NCBI RefSeq assembly: GCF_014649855.1
Contig: NZ_BMTV01000020.1
Coordinates: forward strand, 74,350 to 138,349
Reading direction: 5' to 3'
Source: Streptomyces roseolus
GTDB taxonomy: Bacteria; Actinomycetota; Actinomycetes; Streptomycetales; Streptomycetaceae
Length of the DNA stretch: 64,000 nt
Part shown: positions 51,983 through 59,570 of the stretch, piece by piece
Layout: every line of letters begins with the position of its first letter
Position numbering within the stretch: the first letter of the stretch is position 1
Program-made: the position numbers and the translations under genes
Notes under the pieces: model-generated
Databases searched by the model: none
The model's input: the letters and a program-made list of their open reading frames with translations, nothing else
What the model was told of the DNA's origin: nothing

Positions 51983-52786
51983 CTACAGGTCGTACACCGC
52001 CGTGACGGGCGCGTGGTCGCTCCACCGCTCCCCGTGGGTCGCGGCCCGCTCCACGAACGCCTTCACGGCCTTCGCCGCCAGGCCCGGCGTGGCCATCTGG
52101 TAGTCGATCCGCCAGCCCGTGTCGTTGTCGAAGGCGCGGCCCCGGTAGGACCACCAGGAGTACGGCCCCTCCTGCTCCGGGTGGAGGGCCCGCACCACGT
52201 CCACGTACCCGCCGTCGGCCTCCTCCAGGACCCGGGAGAGCCACGCGCGCTCCTCGGGGAGGAAGCCGGCGCTCTTGCGGTTGGCCTTCCAGTTCTTGAG
52301 GTCGGCCTCGCGGTGGGCGATGTTCCAGTCGCCGCAGACCACGACCTCGCGGCCGTCGGCGGCGGCGCGGACCCGCAGCTCCTTGAGGTAGGGCAGGAAC
52401 GCGTCCATGAAGCGGTACTTCTCGTCCTGCTTCTCCGTCTCGGCCTCGCCGGAGGGCAGGTAGAGGCTGGCGACGGTGACACCGGGCAGGTCCGCCTCGA
52501 TGTAGCGGCCGGAGCCGTCGAACTCGGACGACCCGAAGCCGACGCGGACGGCGTCGGGCTCGCGCCGCAGGTAGAGCGAGACGCCGGCGCGGCCCTTGGC
52601 GGCGGCGGGGGCGTGGGCGGTGAACCACCCCTCGGGGCTCCGGACCTCCTCGGGCAGCTGCGCCTCCTCGGCGCGCACCTCCTGGAGCAGGACGGCGTCG
52701 GCGGGGGTCTCCGCCAGCCACTCGACGAAGCCCTTCTTGGCGGCGGCGCGGAGACCGTTGACGTTCGCGCTGGTGACAGTGAACAT
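51983..52786 (-). CDS. xth: Exodeoxyribonuclease III (AP endonuclease)
   Basis: A 267-residue metal-dependent endonuclease/exonuclease/phosphatase-fold enzyme acting at abasic sites in base-excision repair. The motifs are SANVNGLRAA at the N-terminus, LLQEVRA with the metal-binding Glu, a Tyr region in ASLYLPSGEA, GDWNIAH and the C-terminal SDHAPV with the catalytic Asp-His. The ATG at 52786 lies six bases after TATTCT on the minus strand, suggesting a leaderless mRNA. It is divergent from a GNAT gene. Confidence 0.95.
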   Translation of the reverse strand: MFTVTSANVNGLRAAAKKGFVEWLAETPADAVLLQEVRAEEAQLPEEVRSPEGWFTAHAPAAAKGRAGVSLYLRREPDAVRVGFGSSEFDGSGRYIEADLPGVTVASLYLPSGEAETEKQDEKYRFMDAFLPYLKELRVRAAADGREVVVCGDWNIAHREADLKNWKANRKSAGFLPEERAWLSRVLEEADGGYVDVVRALHPEQEGPYSWWSYRGRAFDNDTGWRIDYQMATPGLAAKAVKAFVERAATHGERWSDHAPVTAVYDL

Positions 52787-52836
52787 CCCGGGAGAATACC
52801 GACACCCGCCTCTCGCATACACGTACGATCGTCGCC

Positions 52837-53322
52837 ATGCGCATCGAGCCCACCCCCTACGACCACCCCGATTCCGTGAAACTGCAGGACGAAGTGCTGG
52901 CCGAGTACGTCGTCCGCTACGGCGACGACGAGGGCGACGCCACACCGCTCGACGCCTCGATGTTCGCCCCGCCGCGGGGCCTCTACCTCCTCGCGTACGA
53001 CCCCGAGGGCCGCCCGGTCGCCAGCGGTGCCTGGCGCGGCCAGGAGGAGAACGAGGAGGGGTACGCGGACGGCGACGCCGAGCTGAAGCGCATGTACGTC
53101 ATACCCGAGGCCCGCGGCCTGGGCCTGGCCCGCCGCATCCTGGCCCTCCTGGAGGACGACGCCCGCGCCGCCGGCCGCACCCGCATGGTCCTGGAGACCG
53201 GCACCGAGCAGCCCGAGGCCATCGCCCTCTACACCTCCAGCGGCTACGCCCCCAGCCCCGCCAAGTTCGGCCACTACCGCGACCACGACAGCAGCCTCTG
53301 CTTCGTGAAGCCGCTGGCCTGA
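52837..53322 (+). CDS. GNAT family N-acetyltransferase
   Basis: A 161-residue acetyltransferase with the acetyl-CoA-binding run MYVIPEARGLGLARRIL (Arg/Gln-x-x-Gly-x-Gly/Ala loop) and the following VLETGTEQPEAIALYTSSGY. Acidic residues dominate the N-terminal half. The ATG at 52837 is seven bases after TACGAT (52824-52829), so it is probably leaderless. The 148-base gap to the tRNA terminator shows only GC-rich sequence. Substrate unknown. Confidence 0.88.
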   Translation: MRIEPTPYDHPDSVKLQDEVLAEYVVRYGDDEGDATPLDASMFAPPRGLYLLAYDPEGRPVASGAWRGQEENEEGYADGDAELKRMYVIPEARGLGLARRILALLEDDARAAGRTRMVLETGTEQPEAIALYTSSGYAPSPAKFGHYRDHDSSLCFVKPLA

Positions 53323-53420
53323 CGGCCCGTCCCCCGCCGCCCGGGACGACTCCGCGACGGGCTCGGCACTCCCTTGCCGGGCCCGTCGCCCTCCGCACTC
53401 CGACCGGGACACGGACGAAC

Positions 53421-53464
53421 GACGAAGATCCCGCCCGATCTTTCGATCGGACGGGATCTTCGTC
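53421..53464 (-). terminator. Terminator of tRNA-Ala
   Basis: A long stem with arms GACGAAGATCCCG (53421-53433) and CGGGATCTTCGTC (53452-53464), continuing inwards as CCGATC/GATCGG around TTTC, lies seven bases after the tRNA 3' end. Confidence 0.85.
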
Positions 53465-53470
53465 TTCCGC

Positions 53471-53547
53471 TGGTGGACCTGAGGGGATTCGAACCCCTGA
53501 CCCCCTCGATGCGAACGAGGTGCGCTACCGGACTGCGCCACAGGCCC
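53471..53547 (-). tRNA. tRNA-Ala, anticodon CGC
   Basis: The minus strand folds into a full cloverleaf. The acceptor GGGCCTG pairs with CAGGTCC, the D-stem is GCGC/GCGC, and the anticodon stem is CCTCG/CGAGG with loop TTCGCAT. The T-arm is AGGGG-TTCGAAT-CCCCT. Anticodon CGC reads the alanine codon GCG. The discriminator base is A, and the CCA end is encoded (53473-53471). TAATGT (53567-53562) is the likely -10 element. Confidence 0.95.
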
Positions 53548-53614
53548 CTGCGACGTGTGAAACATTAGCATCCCGGTCGCCGAGAAGAAAAATCGCTTAC
53601 GCCGCAGGTCAGAT

Positions 53615-53634
53615 GAGGCCCCGCGCGGGGCCTC
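53615..53634 (-). terminator. Terminator of sepX
   Basis: GAGGCCCCGC and its exact complement form a perfect 20-bp palindrome, two bases beyond the sepX stop. Confidence 0.7.
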
Positions 53635-53636
53635 CG

Positions 53637-54668
53637 TCATTCGTTGGCGGCACGGGGGCGCTCGTCGTCCGCGCGGTCGGCGTACTGGTCGAAGAGCGGG
53701 GTGCGGCCGTGGTCCCGGCCGCGGCGCGGCGGGGCCTGGCGGCGGCGCGGCGCCGGGGAGGCGGCCGGGGGCTGCTCGGCGGCCGTGGAGGAGCGGGCGG
53801 CGCTCCAGGTCTCCGGGTCGGTGACGTCCACGCCGTTGGAGGCGCGCGGGGCGACCGGCGCGGTGACGTACGTGGGCAGCGGCACCGGCACCGGGTCCCA
53901 GCTGTCGCCGCGGGCCGGGCCGCGCTCGCGCTGCTGGTCCACCCACTCGGCGTGGTCGGTCTGCTCGACCAGGGCGCGCCGGTCGGCCTCCTGCGGGGAG
54001 ACCGTCGGCGCGGGCGACGGCTCGGGCTCGGGCGCCGACGCGGCGGCCCGGCGGGTCTCGCGGAGCCGGACGGCGGCGGCCTCGGCGCGGCGCCGGTCCA
54101 TCACGTACACGAAGCGGCGGCGCTCCTGTCCGCGCAGGTGGACGATGTAGGCGCTGAGCAGCACGGCGGGGACGCCGGGCGCCCAGAGGAAGGCGACGCC
54201 GCCGACGGCGGCGACGACGGCCCCGAGGGTGAAGGCGGAGAACAGCACGATGGTGGTGCGCCGGCGCCGCGCCAGGGCCTTGCCGCGGCGGGCGCGCTCG
54301 GCGGCGCTGCGGGCCGCCGGGGCGGGCGCGGCCTCGGGCTGCGGGGCGGGCTCGGGGAGTTCGAGGCGCGCCTCGGTCCTGGCCGGAGGCGCGGCGAAGG
54401 CCCGGACGTCGACGGAGCTCAGGTGCTCGGTCGCCGCGTCCGGGTCCGCGTCGGTCGCCGCCTCCAGGGCCGTACGGTCCCGCTCGCGGAGCTCCTTGGC
54501 GTACCGGCGCTCCATGCCCGCCCGTCCGGACAGGAGCCGGATGGCGGTGCTGAAGCGTTCCGTCGGACGGGCCTCGTTCAGCTCGTCCTGCCTGCGGAGC
54601 CACATCGGCACCAGGTAGGCGGCCCAGGCCCCGACGATGACTGCGTAGATGAGGCCGCTGCTGCTCAC
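53637..54668 (-). CDS. sepX: SepX/GlpR-type membrane cell-division protein
   Basis: A 343-residue protein with an N-terminal transmembrane helix (about 5-23, LIYAVIVGAWAAYLVP). A cytoplasmic Arg-rich segment contains the conserved RPTERFSTAIRLLSGR, then come two close helices (about 138-180) and a Pro/Ala/Arg-rich cytoplasmic tail. This architecture and the neighbouring rimJ-mogA-moaC-moeA-galU genes match, as I recall, SepX of Streptomyces and the corynebacterial receptor GlpR, which acts with a MoeA-like protein (Glp) at septa. GTG at 54668 lies seven bases after TACCGT, suggesting a leaderless transcript. Confidence 0.75.
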   Translation of the reverse strand: MSSSGLIYAVIVGAWAAYLVPMWLRRQDELNEARPTERFSTAIRLLSGRAGMERRYAKELRERDRTALEAATDADPDAATEHLSSVDVRAFAAPPARTEARLELPEPAPQPEAAPAPAARSAAERARRGKALARRRRTTIVLFSAFTLGAVVAAVGGVAFLWAPGVPAVLLSAYIVHLRGQERRRFVYVMDRRRAEAAAVRLRETRRAAASAPEPEPSPAPTVSPQEADRRALVEQTDHAEWVDQQRERGPARGDSWDPVPVPLPTYVTAPVAPRASNGVDVTDPETWSAARSSTAAEQPPAASPAPRRRQAPPRRGRDHGRTPLFDQYADRADDERPRAANE

Positions 54669-54744
54669 GCCTCACACGGTAGAGGGGTTCGCGACGGGGC
54701 ATCGGCCAATTGGCCCGGTGTGTCGCACGATCTGGCTGATATCA

Positions 54745-54768
54745 CTGAACTTTTTTGTGATTGTTCAG
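54745..54768. promoter_or_regulatory. Inverted repeats in an AT-rich island
   Basis: CTGAAC (54745-54750) and GTTCAG (54763-54768) flank a T-rich 12-base spacer. ATCAC (54741-54745) and GTGAT (54757-54761) form a competing repeat. Further TGTTCA/CGAACA-type hexamers occur up to 54830. The island lies between rimJ-like and sepX and is unusually AT-rich. It may hold a terminator, a regulator site, or both. Confidence 0.4.
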
Positions 54769-54832
54769 ATCGATCGCTGTTCATATGCCGCTGAAATTCG
54801 AACAGTTATGTGAATAGCCGTGTTCACGGAGA

Positions 54833-55453
54833 CTAGACGGCGTCCCTGCGCCGCGTGCGGTGCCAGCGGGCCAGCAGCCCCTCCGGGATCTCCTCCGCCG
54901 TCAGCGCGAAGACCAGGTGGTCCCGCCAGGCGCCGTCGATGTGGAGGTAGCGCGGCCGCAACCCCTCCTCCCGGAAGCCGAGTTTCTCCACCACGCGCCG
55001 CGAAGGGCCGTTCTCCGGCCGGATGCAGACCTCCATCCGGTGCAGACCGACCGTGCGGAAGCAGTGGTCGGTGGCGAGCGCGACCGCCGTCGGCATCACC
55101 CCGCGCCCGGCGACCTCGCTGTCCACCCAGTAGCCCACGTGCCCGGAGCACATCGAGCCCCAGGTGATCCCGGCGACCGTCAGCTGCCCGGCCATCCGGC
55201 CCCGGTACTCGATGACGAACGGCAGCATCCGCCCCGCGTGCGCCTCCGACCGCAGGTGGCGCACCATCTGACGGTACGTGGGGCGCCGCGCGGGCGGCAT
55301 GCCGGGCGCGGGCGGCGGCACCGTCGCCTCCCAGGGGCGCAGCCACTCGCGGTTGCGGTGGTTCACCTCCCGCCACTCCCGCTGGTCGCGCATCCTTATC
55401 GGGCGGAGCACCACGTCTCCGTCGACGAGGACCGCCGGCCAGGCCGGGGTCAT
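54833..55453 (-). CDS. RimJ-like GNAT acetyltransferase
   Basis: A 206-residue acetyltransferase of the RimJ/RimL N-alpha-acetylase group. It has VVLRPIRMRDQREWREVN at the N-terminus, GYWVDSEVAGRGVMPTAVALATDHCF for the acetyl-CoA loop (quoted as GYWVDSEVAGRGVMPTAVAL), and RPENGPSRRVVEKLGFREEG. The ATG at 55453 overlaps the mogA stop, tying it into the molybdopterin gene set. Whether it acetylates a ribosomal protein or another substrate cannot be told. Confidence 0.87.
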   Translation of the reverse strand: MTPAWPAVLVDGDVVLRPIRMRDQREWREVNHRNREWLRPWEATVPPPAPGMPPARRPTYRQMVRHLRSEAHAGRMLPFVIEYRGRMAGQLTVAGITWGSMCSGHVGYWVDSEVAGRGVMPTAVALATDHCFRTVGLHRMEVCIRPENGPSRRVVEKLGFREEGLRPRYLHIDGAWRDHLVFALTAEEIPEGLLARWHRTRRRDAV

Positions 55454-56036
55454 GACGCCGGGCCCGCTTCCGCCGGTCTCGGGTGGTCGCCGCCGCGGAT
55501 CTGGTCCACGGCGTGCCGCAGCAGCGGCTCCAGGACGGCGAGCCCGTCCCGCACCCCGCCGGTCGATCCCGGCAGGTTGACGATCAGCGTGGAGCCCGCG
55601 ACCCCGGCGAGACCGCGGGAGAGCGCCGCCGTCGGCACCTTCTCCCGGCCGTACGCCCGGATCGCCTCCGGGATGCCGGGGACGTGCCGCTCCAGGACCC
55701 GGGCGGTGACCTCGGGGGTCTCGTCGGTCGGCGAGATGCCGGTGCCGCCGGTCGTGAGGATCACGTCGTACCCGGCCGCGATCCCGGCGCGGAGGGCGGC
55801 CTCGACGGGCGCCCCGTCCGGGACGACCCGCGGCCCGTCGACGGCGAAGCCCATCGCGCGCAGGCCCTCGGCGATCAGCGGGCCGCCCTTGTCCTCGTAG
55901 ACCCCGGCGGAGGCGCGGTTGGAGGCGGTGACGACGAGCGCCGCGTACGGCGTGACCAGGGCACCGCCGCCGGCCGCGGGCCCGTGGCCGCCCCCGTGTT
56001 CGTGGTCGTGGGCGCCCGCGACCCGGCCGCCGCGCG

Positions 56037-56040
<4 letters not shown>
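55450..56040 (-). CDS. mogA: Molybdopterin adenylyltransferase (MogA/MoaB)
   Basis: A 196-residue enzyme that adenylates molybdopterin before metal insertion. The MoCF fold motifs are AALVVTASNRASAGVYEDKGG, quoted here as LVVTASNRASAGVYEDKGG, then ILTTGGTGISPTDETPE and LIVNLPGSTGGVRDG. An unusual N-terminal extension of about 28 residues is rich in His and Gly (AHDHEHGGGHG) and could bind metal. GTG at 56040 overlaps the moaC stop. Confidence 0.92.
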
Positions 56041-56522
<482 letters not shown>

Positions 56523-56581
56523 CGCCGTGACACTCCCGGTCGCTGTGTGGGACGACACACCGTACCCCCGCGCCGCCCCCC

Positions 56582-57952
56582 TCAGCCGAGGAGGACCACG
56601 TCCAGCTCGTCGCCGGGGGCGGCCGTGTCGCGGTCCTCCGGGACGACGAGCAGGCAGTCCGCGTGGGCGAGGGCGGCGATCAGGTGCGAGCCGGCGCCGC
56701 CCACGGGGGTGACGGTGCCGGACTCGGGGTCGTACGTCCCCCGGAGGTACTGGCGGCGGCCGGACGGCGAGGACAGCGGCGCGTCGGCCTTCAGGGTCGC
56801 GCGGACGACCGGGCGGTGCAGGTCCTCCAGGCCCATCAGGGCGCGGATGGCGGGCCGGACGAAGAGCTCGAAGGAGACGTACGAGGAGACCGGGTTGCCC
56901 GGCAGGGCGAGGAGCGGGATCTGCTCGTCGCCGACCGTGCCGAAGCCCTGCGGCTTGCCGGGCTGCATGGCGAGCTTGCGGAAGTCGACCCGGCCGTCGG
57001 CGGTCAGCGCCTCCTTCACCACGTCGTAGGCGCCGACGCTGACGCCACCGGTGGTGACGACGAGGTCGGCCCGGATGAGCTGGTCCTCGATGGCGGCGCG
57101 GAGCGACTCGGCCTCGTCGGCGACCGCGCCGACCCGGTAGGCGAGCGCGCCGGCGTCGCGGGCGGCGGCGGCGAGCGCGAAGCTGTTGGAGTCGTGGATC
57201 CGGCCGGGGCCCAGCTCCTCGCCGGGCTGGACGAGTTCGCTGCCCGTGGAGAGGACCACCACGCGCGGGCGGGGGCGGACGGTGACCGTGCCGCGGCCGA
57301 TCGCGGCGAGCAGGCCGAGCTGCGGCGGCCCGAGGACCGTGCCGGCCGCGAGGGCGAGCTCTCCGGCCCGCACGTCGCTGCCGGCCCGGCGGACGTGGGC
57401 GCCGGCCTCCGCCGCGCGGTGCACCCGCACCTCGCCGGCGGCGCCCTCGGGGGCTCCGCTCGCGGCCCGCATGCCGGTCGCCGCACCCTCGCCCGCGCCG
57501 CCGTCGGTCCACTCGACGGGGACGACGGCCTCGGCGCCGGGCGGCAGCGGGGCGCCGGTCATGATCCGGGCGGCCTGCCCGGGGCCGACCTCCGGCAGGC
57601 CGTCCGCGCCCGCGGCGACGTCGCCGATGACGGTGAGGACCGCCGGGTGCTCCTCGGTCGCGCCCGCGACGTCGGCGACCCGGACCGCGTACCCGTCCAT
57701 GGAGCTGTTGTCGAACGGCGGCAGGGCGACCGGCACCGTCACGTCCTCGACCAGGACGCACCCCTGGGCGTCGAGCAGCTGGAGCTCGATCGGGTCGAGG
57801 GGGCGGACGGTCGCCAGGATGTCGGCCAGGTGCTCGTCGACCGACCACAGGTCGCGGGCCGGTTCCGCGCAGGGGTCGCCCACCGCGTGGTCGTGGCCGT
57901 GGCCGTGACCGTGGCCCCGGGGGTCCTGGGACGGTGCCGTGTCGCTGCTCAA
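56582..57952 (-). CDS. moeA: MoeA/gephyrin-like molybdopterin molybdenumtransferase (Glp-like)
   Basis: A 456-residue three-domain MoeA protein. Key runs are LPPFDNSSMDGYAVR, RIMTGAPLPPGAEAVVPVE, VVVLSTGSELV, TTGGVSVGAYDVVKEAL and ALPGNPVSSYVSFELF. It inserts Mo into adenylated molybdopterin. The N-terminus carries a His-rich tract (RGHGHGHGHDH). The likely start is TTG 57952, just after the galU stop; no ATG or GTG gives a better fit. Position beside galU and sepX suggests it may be, or also act as, the corynebacterial Glp cell-division gephyrin. Which role it has cannot be settled here. Confidence 0.88.
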   Translation of the reverse strand: MSSDTAPSQDPRGHGHGHGHDHAVGDPCAEPARDLWSVDEHLADILATVRPLDPIELQLLDAQGCVLVEDVTVPVALPPFDNSSMDGYAVRVADVAGATEEHPAVLTVIGDVAAGADGLPEVGPGQAARIMTGAPLPPGAEAVVPVEWTDGGAGEGAATGMRAASGAPEGAAGEVRVHRAAEAGAHVRRAGSDVRAGELALAAGTVLGPPQLGLLAAIGRGTVTVRPRPRVVVLSTGSELVQPGEELGPGRIHDSNSFALAAAARDAGALAYRVGAVADEAESLRAAIEDQLIRADLVVTTGGVSVGAYDVVKEALTADGRVDFRKLAMQPGKPQGFGTVGDEQIPLLALPGNPVSSYVSFELFVRPAIRALMGLEDLHRPVVRATLKADAPLSSPSGRRQYLRGTYDPESGTVTPVGGAGSHLIAALAHADCLLVVPEDRDTAAPGDELDVVLLG

Positions 57953-57956
57953 GGTC

Positions 57957-58868
57957 CTACATCTCCTCGTTGACGTATCTCCGGAGCCAGTCCCGGAAGT
58001 CCGGTCCCAGATCCTCACGTTCGCACGCGAGTCTGACAATGGCACGCAGATAGTCGCCGCGGTCGCCGGTGTCGTAGCGGCGGCCCTTGAAGACGACGCC
58101 GTGCACCGGACCGCCGGGCTTCTCGTCGCCCGCCAGCTTCTGCAGGGCGTCGGTGAGCTGGATCTCGCCGCCCCGGCCGGGCTCGGTCTCCCGCAGCGTG
58201 CCGAAGATCGCCGGGTCGAGGACGTAGCGGCCGATGATCGCGTAGTTGCTGGGCGCCTCGGCCCGGTCCGGCTTCTCCACCAGGTCCGTCACGCGCACCA
58301 CGTCGCCGTCGACGGTCTCCTCGACCGCCGCGCAGCCGTACAGGTGGATCTGGGAGGGCTCGACCTCCATCAGCGCGATGACGCTGCCGCCGTGCCGCTC
58401 CTGGACGTCCACCATCCGCGCGAGCAGCGGGTCGCGCGGGTCGATCAGGTCGTCGCCGAGGAGGACCGCGAAGGGCTGGTCGCCGACGTGCGGGGCCGCG
58501 CACAGCACCGCGTGGCCGAGGCCGCGGGGGGCGCCCTGGCGCACGTAGTGCATGGTGGCGAGGTCGTTGGACTCCCGCACCTTGGAGAGCCGCTCGTCGT
58601 CGCCCTTGCGGCTCAGCGCCTCCTCCAGCTCGTAGTTCCGGTCGAAGTGGTCCTCCAGCGGACGCTTGTTCCGGCCGGTGATCATGAGCACGTCGGAGAG
58701 TCCGGCGGCGACGGCCTCCTCGACGACGTACTGGATCGCCGGCTTGTCGACGACCGGGAGCATCTCCTTGGGGGTCGCCTTGGTCGCCGGCAGGAAGCGG
58801 GTGCCGAGGCCGGCCGCCGGGATGACAGCCTTGCTGATCCGGCCGAGCCGCGGGAACGACTGATTCAT
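57957..58868 (-). CDS. galU: UTP-glucose-1-phosphate uridylyltransferase
   Basis: Makes UDP-glucose from UTP and glucose-1-phosphate for polysaccharides and galactose metabolism; it complements the gal operon at 10-13 kb. The 303-residue protein has the nucleotidyltransferase signature AVIPAAGLGTRFLPATKATPKEML (quoted as AGLGTRFLPATKATPKEML), QGAPRGLGHAVLCA, LLGDDLID and LVEKPDRAEAPSNYAIIGRY. The ATG at 58868 lies six bases after TATGGT on the minus strand without a ribosome binding site, so it may be leaderless. It is followed four bases later by the moeA start. Confidence 0.95.
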   Translation of the reverse strand: MNQSFPRLGRISKAVIPAAGLGTRFLPATKATPKEMLPVVDKPAIQYVVEEAVAAGLSDVLMITGRNKRPLEDHFDRNYELEEALSRKGDDERLSKVRESNDLATMHYVRQGAPRGLGHAVLCAAPHVGDQPFAVLLGDDLIDPRDPLLARMVDVQERHGGSVIALMEVEPSQIHLYGCAAVEETVDGDVVRVTDLVEKPDRAEAPSNYAIIGRYVLDPAIFGTLRETEPGRGGEIQLTDALQKLAGDEKPGGPVHGVVFKGRRYDTGDRGDYLRAIVRLACEREDLGPDFRDWLRRYVNEEM

Positions 58869-58964
58869 GCAGGCACCATAGCTGCTGGGGAATGAGAGAA
58901 AGATGTGCTTCCGATTAACTTTCTCCCGATAAAGCCTGTTACCAGAGATTTCCGAGGGGCCGCT

Positions 58965-59570
58965 GTGCAGAATGACCATCCCGAGTTGTCCGAAAAGGCC
59001 CTGCTGCGCCGTCGGCTGCTCGACGCACGCGCCGCCCTCTCCCCCGAGGCCCTCGCGCGGACCGCCGGGGCGCTGGCCGGGCACGGCGTCGACCTGCCCG
59101 AGCTGGCCGGCGCCGCCACCGTCGCCGCGTACGTCTCCGTGGGCCGCGAGCCCGGCACCCGCGCCCTGCTCGACGCGCTCCACGCGCGCGGGGTGCGGGT
59201 CCTGCTGCCGGTCCTGCTGCCCGACAACGACCTGGACTGGGCGGTGTACGAGGGGCCCGGGGCGCTCGCGAAGGCCGGCCGCGGCCTCCTGGAGCCGACC
59301 GGTCCGCGGCTCGGCCCGGACGCCGTGTGCACGGCGGACGCGGTGCTGCTGCCGGGGCTCGCGGTGGACGCGCGCGGCATGCGCCTCGGCCGGGGCGGTG
59401 GCTCGTACGACCGGGTCCTCGCCCGGCTCGCGCGGGCCGGGAAGGACCCGGCCCTGGTGGTGCTCCTCTACGCGGACGAGGTGGTCGCGCGGGTCCCGGA
59501 GGAACCGCACGACCACCCCGTGCACGCGGTGGTCACCCCGGAGGGGGCGACCCGTTTCGGCCGTTCCTGA
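58965..59570 (+). CDS. 5-formyltetrahydrofolate cyclo-ligase
   Basis: ATP-dependent conversion of 5-formyl-THF to 5,10-methenyl-THF. The 201-residue protein has the N-terminal RRRLLDARAALSPEAL and the C-terminal signature LLPGLAVDARGMRLGRGGGSYDR, quoted as DARGMRLGRGGGSYDR, which binds ATP. GTG at 58965 is chosen because GAGGGG precedes it by five bases; a TTG/ATG-type start further upstream at 58905 would include the promoter zone. Divergent from galU. Confidence 0.92.
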   Translation: MQNDHPELSEKALLRRRLLDARAALSPEALARTAGALAGHGVDLPELAGAATVAAYVSVGREPGTRALLDALHARGVRVLLPVLLPDNDLDWAVYEGPGALAKAGRGLLEPTGPRLGPDAVCTADAVLLPGLAVDARGMRLGRGGGSYDRVLARLARAGKDPALVVLLYADEVVARVPEEPHDHPVHAVVTPEGATRFGRS

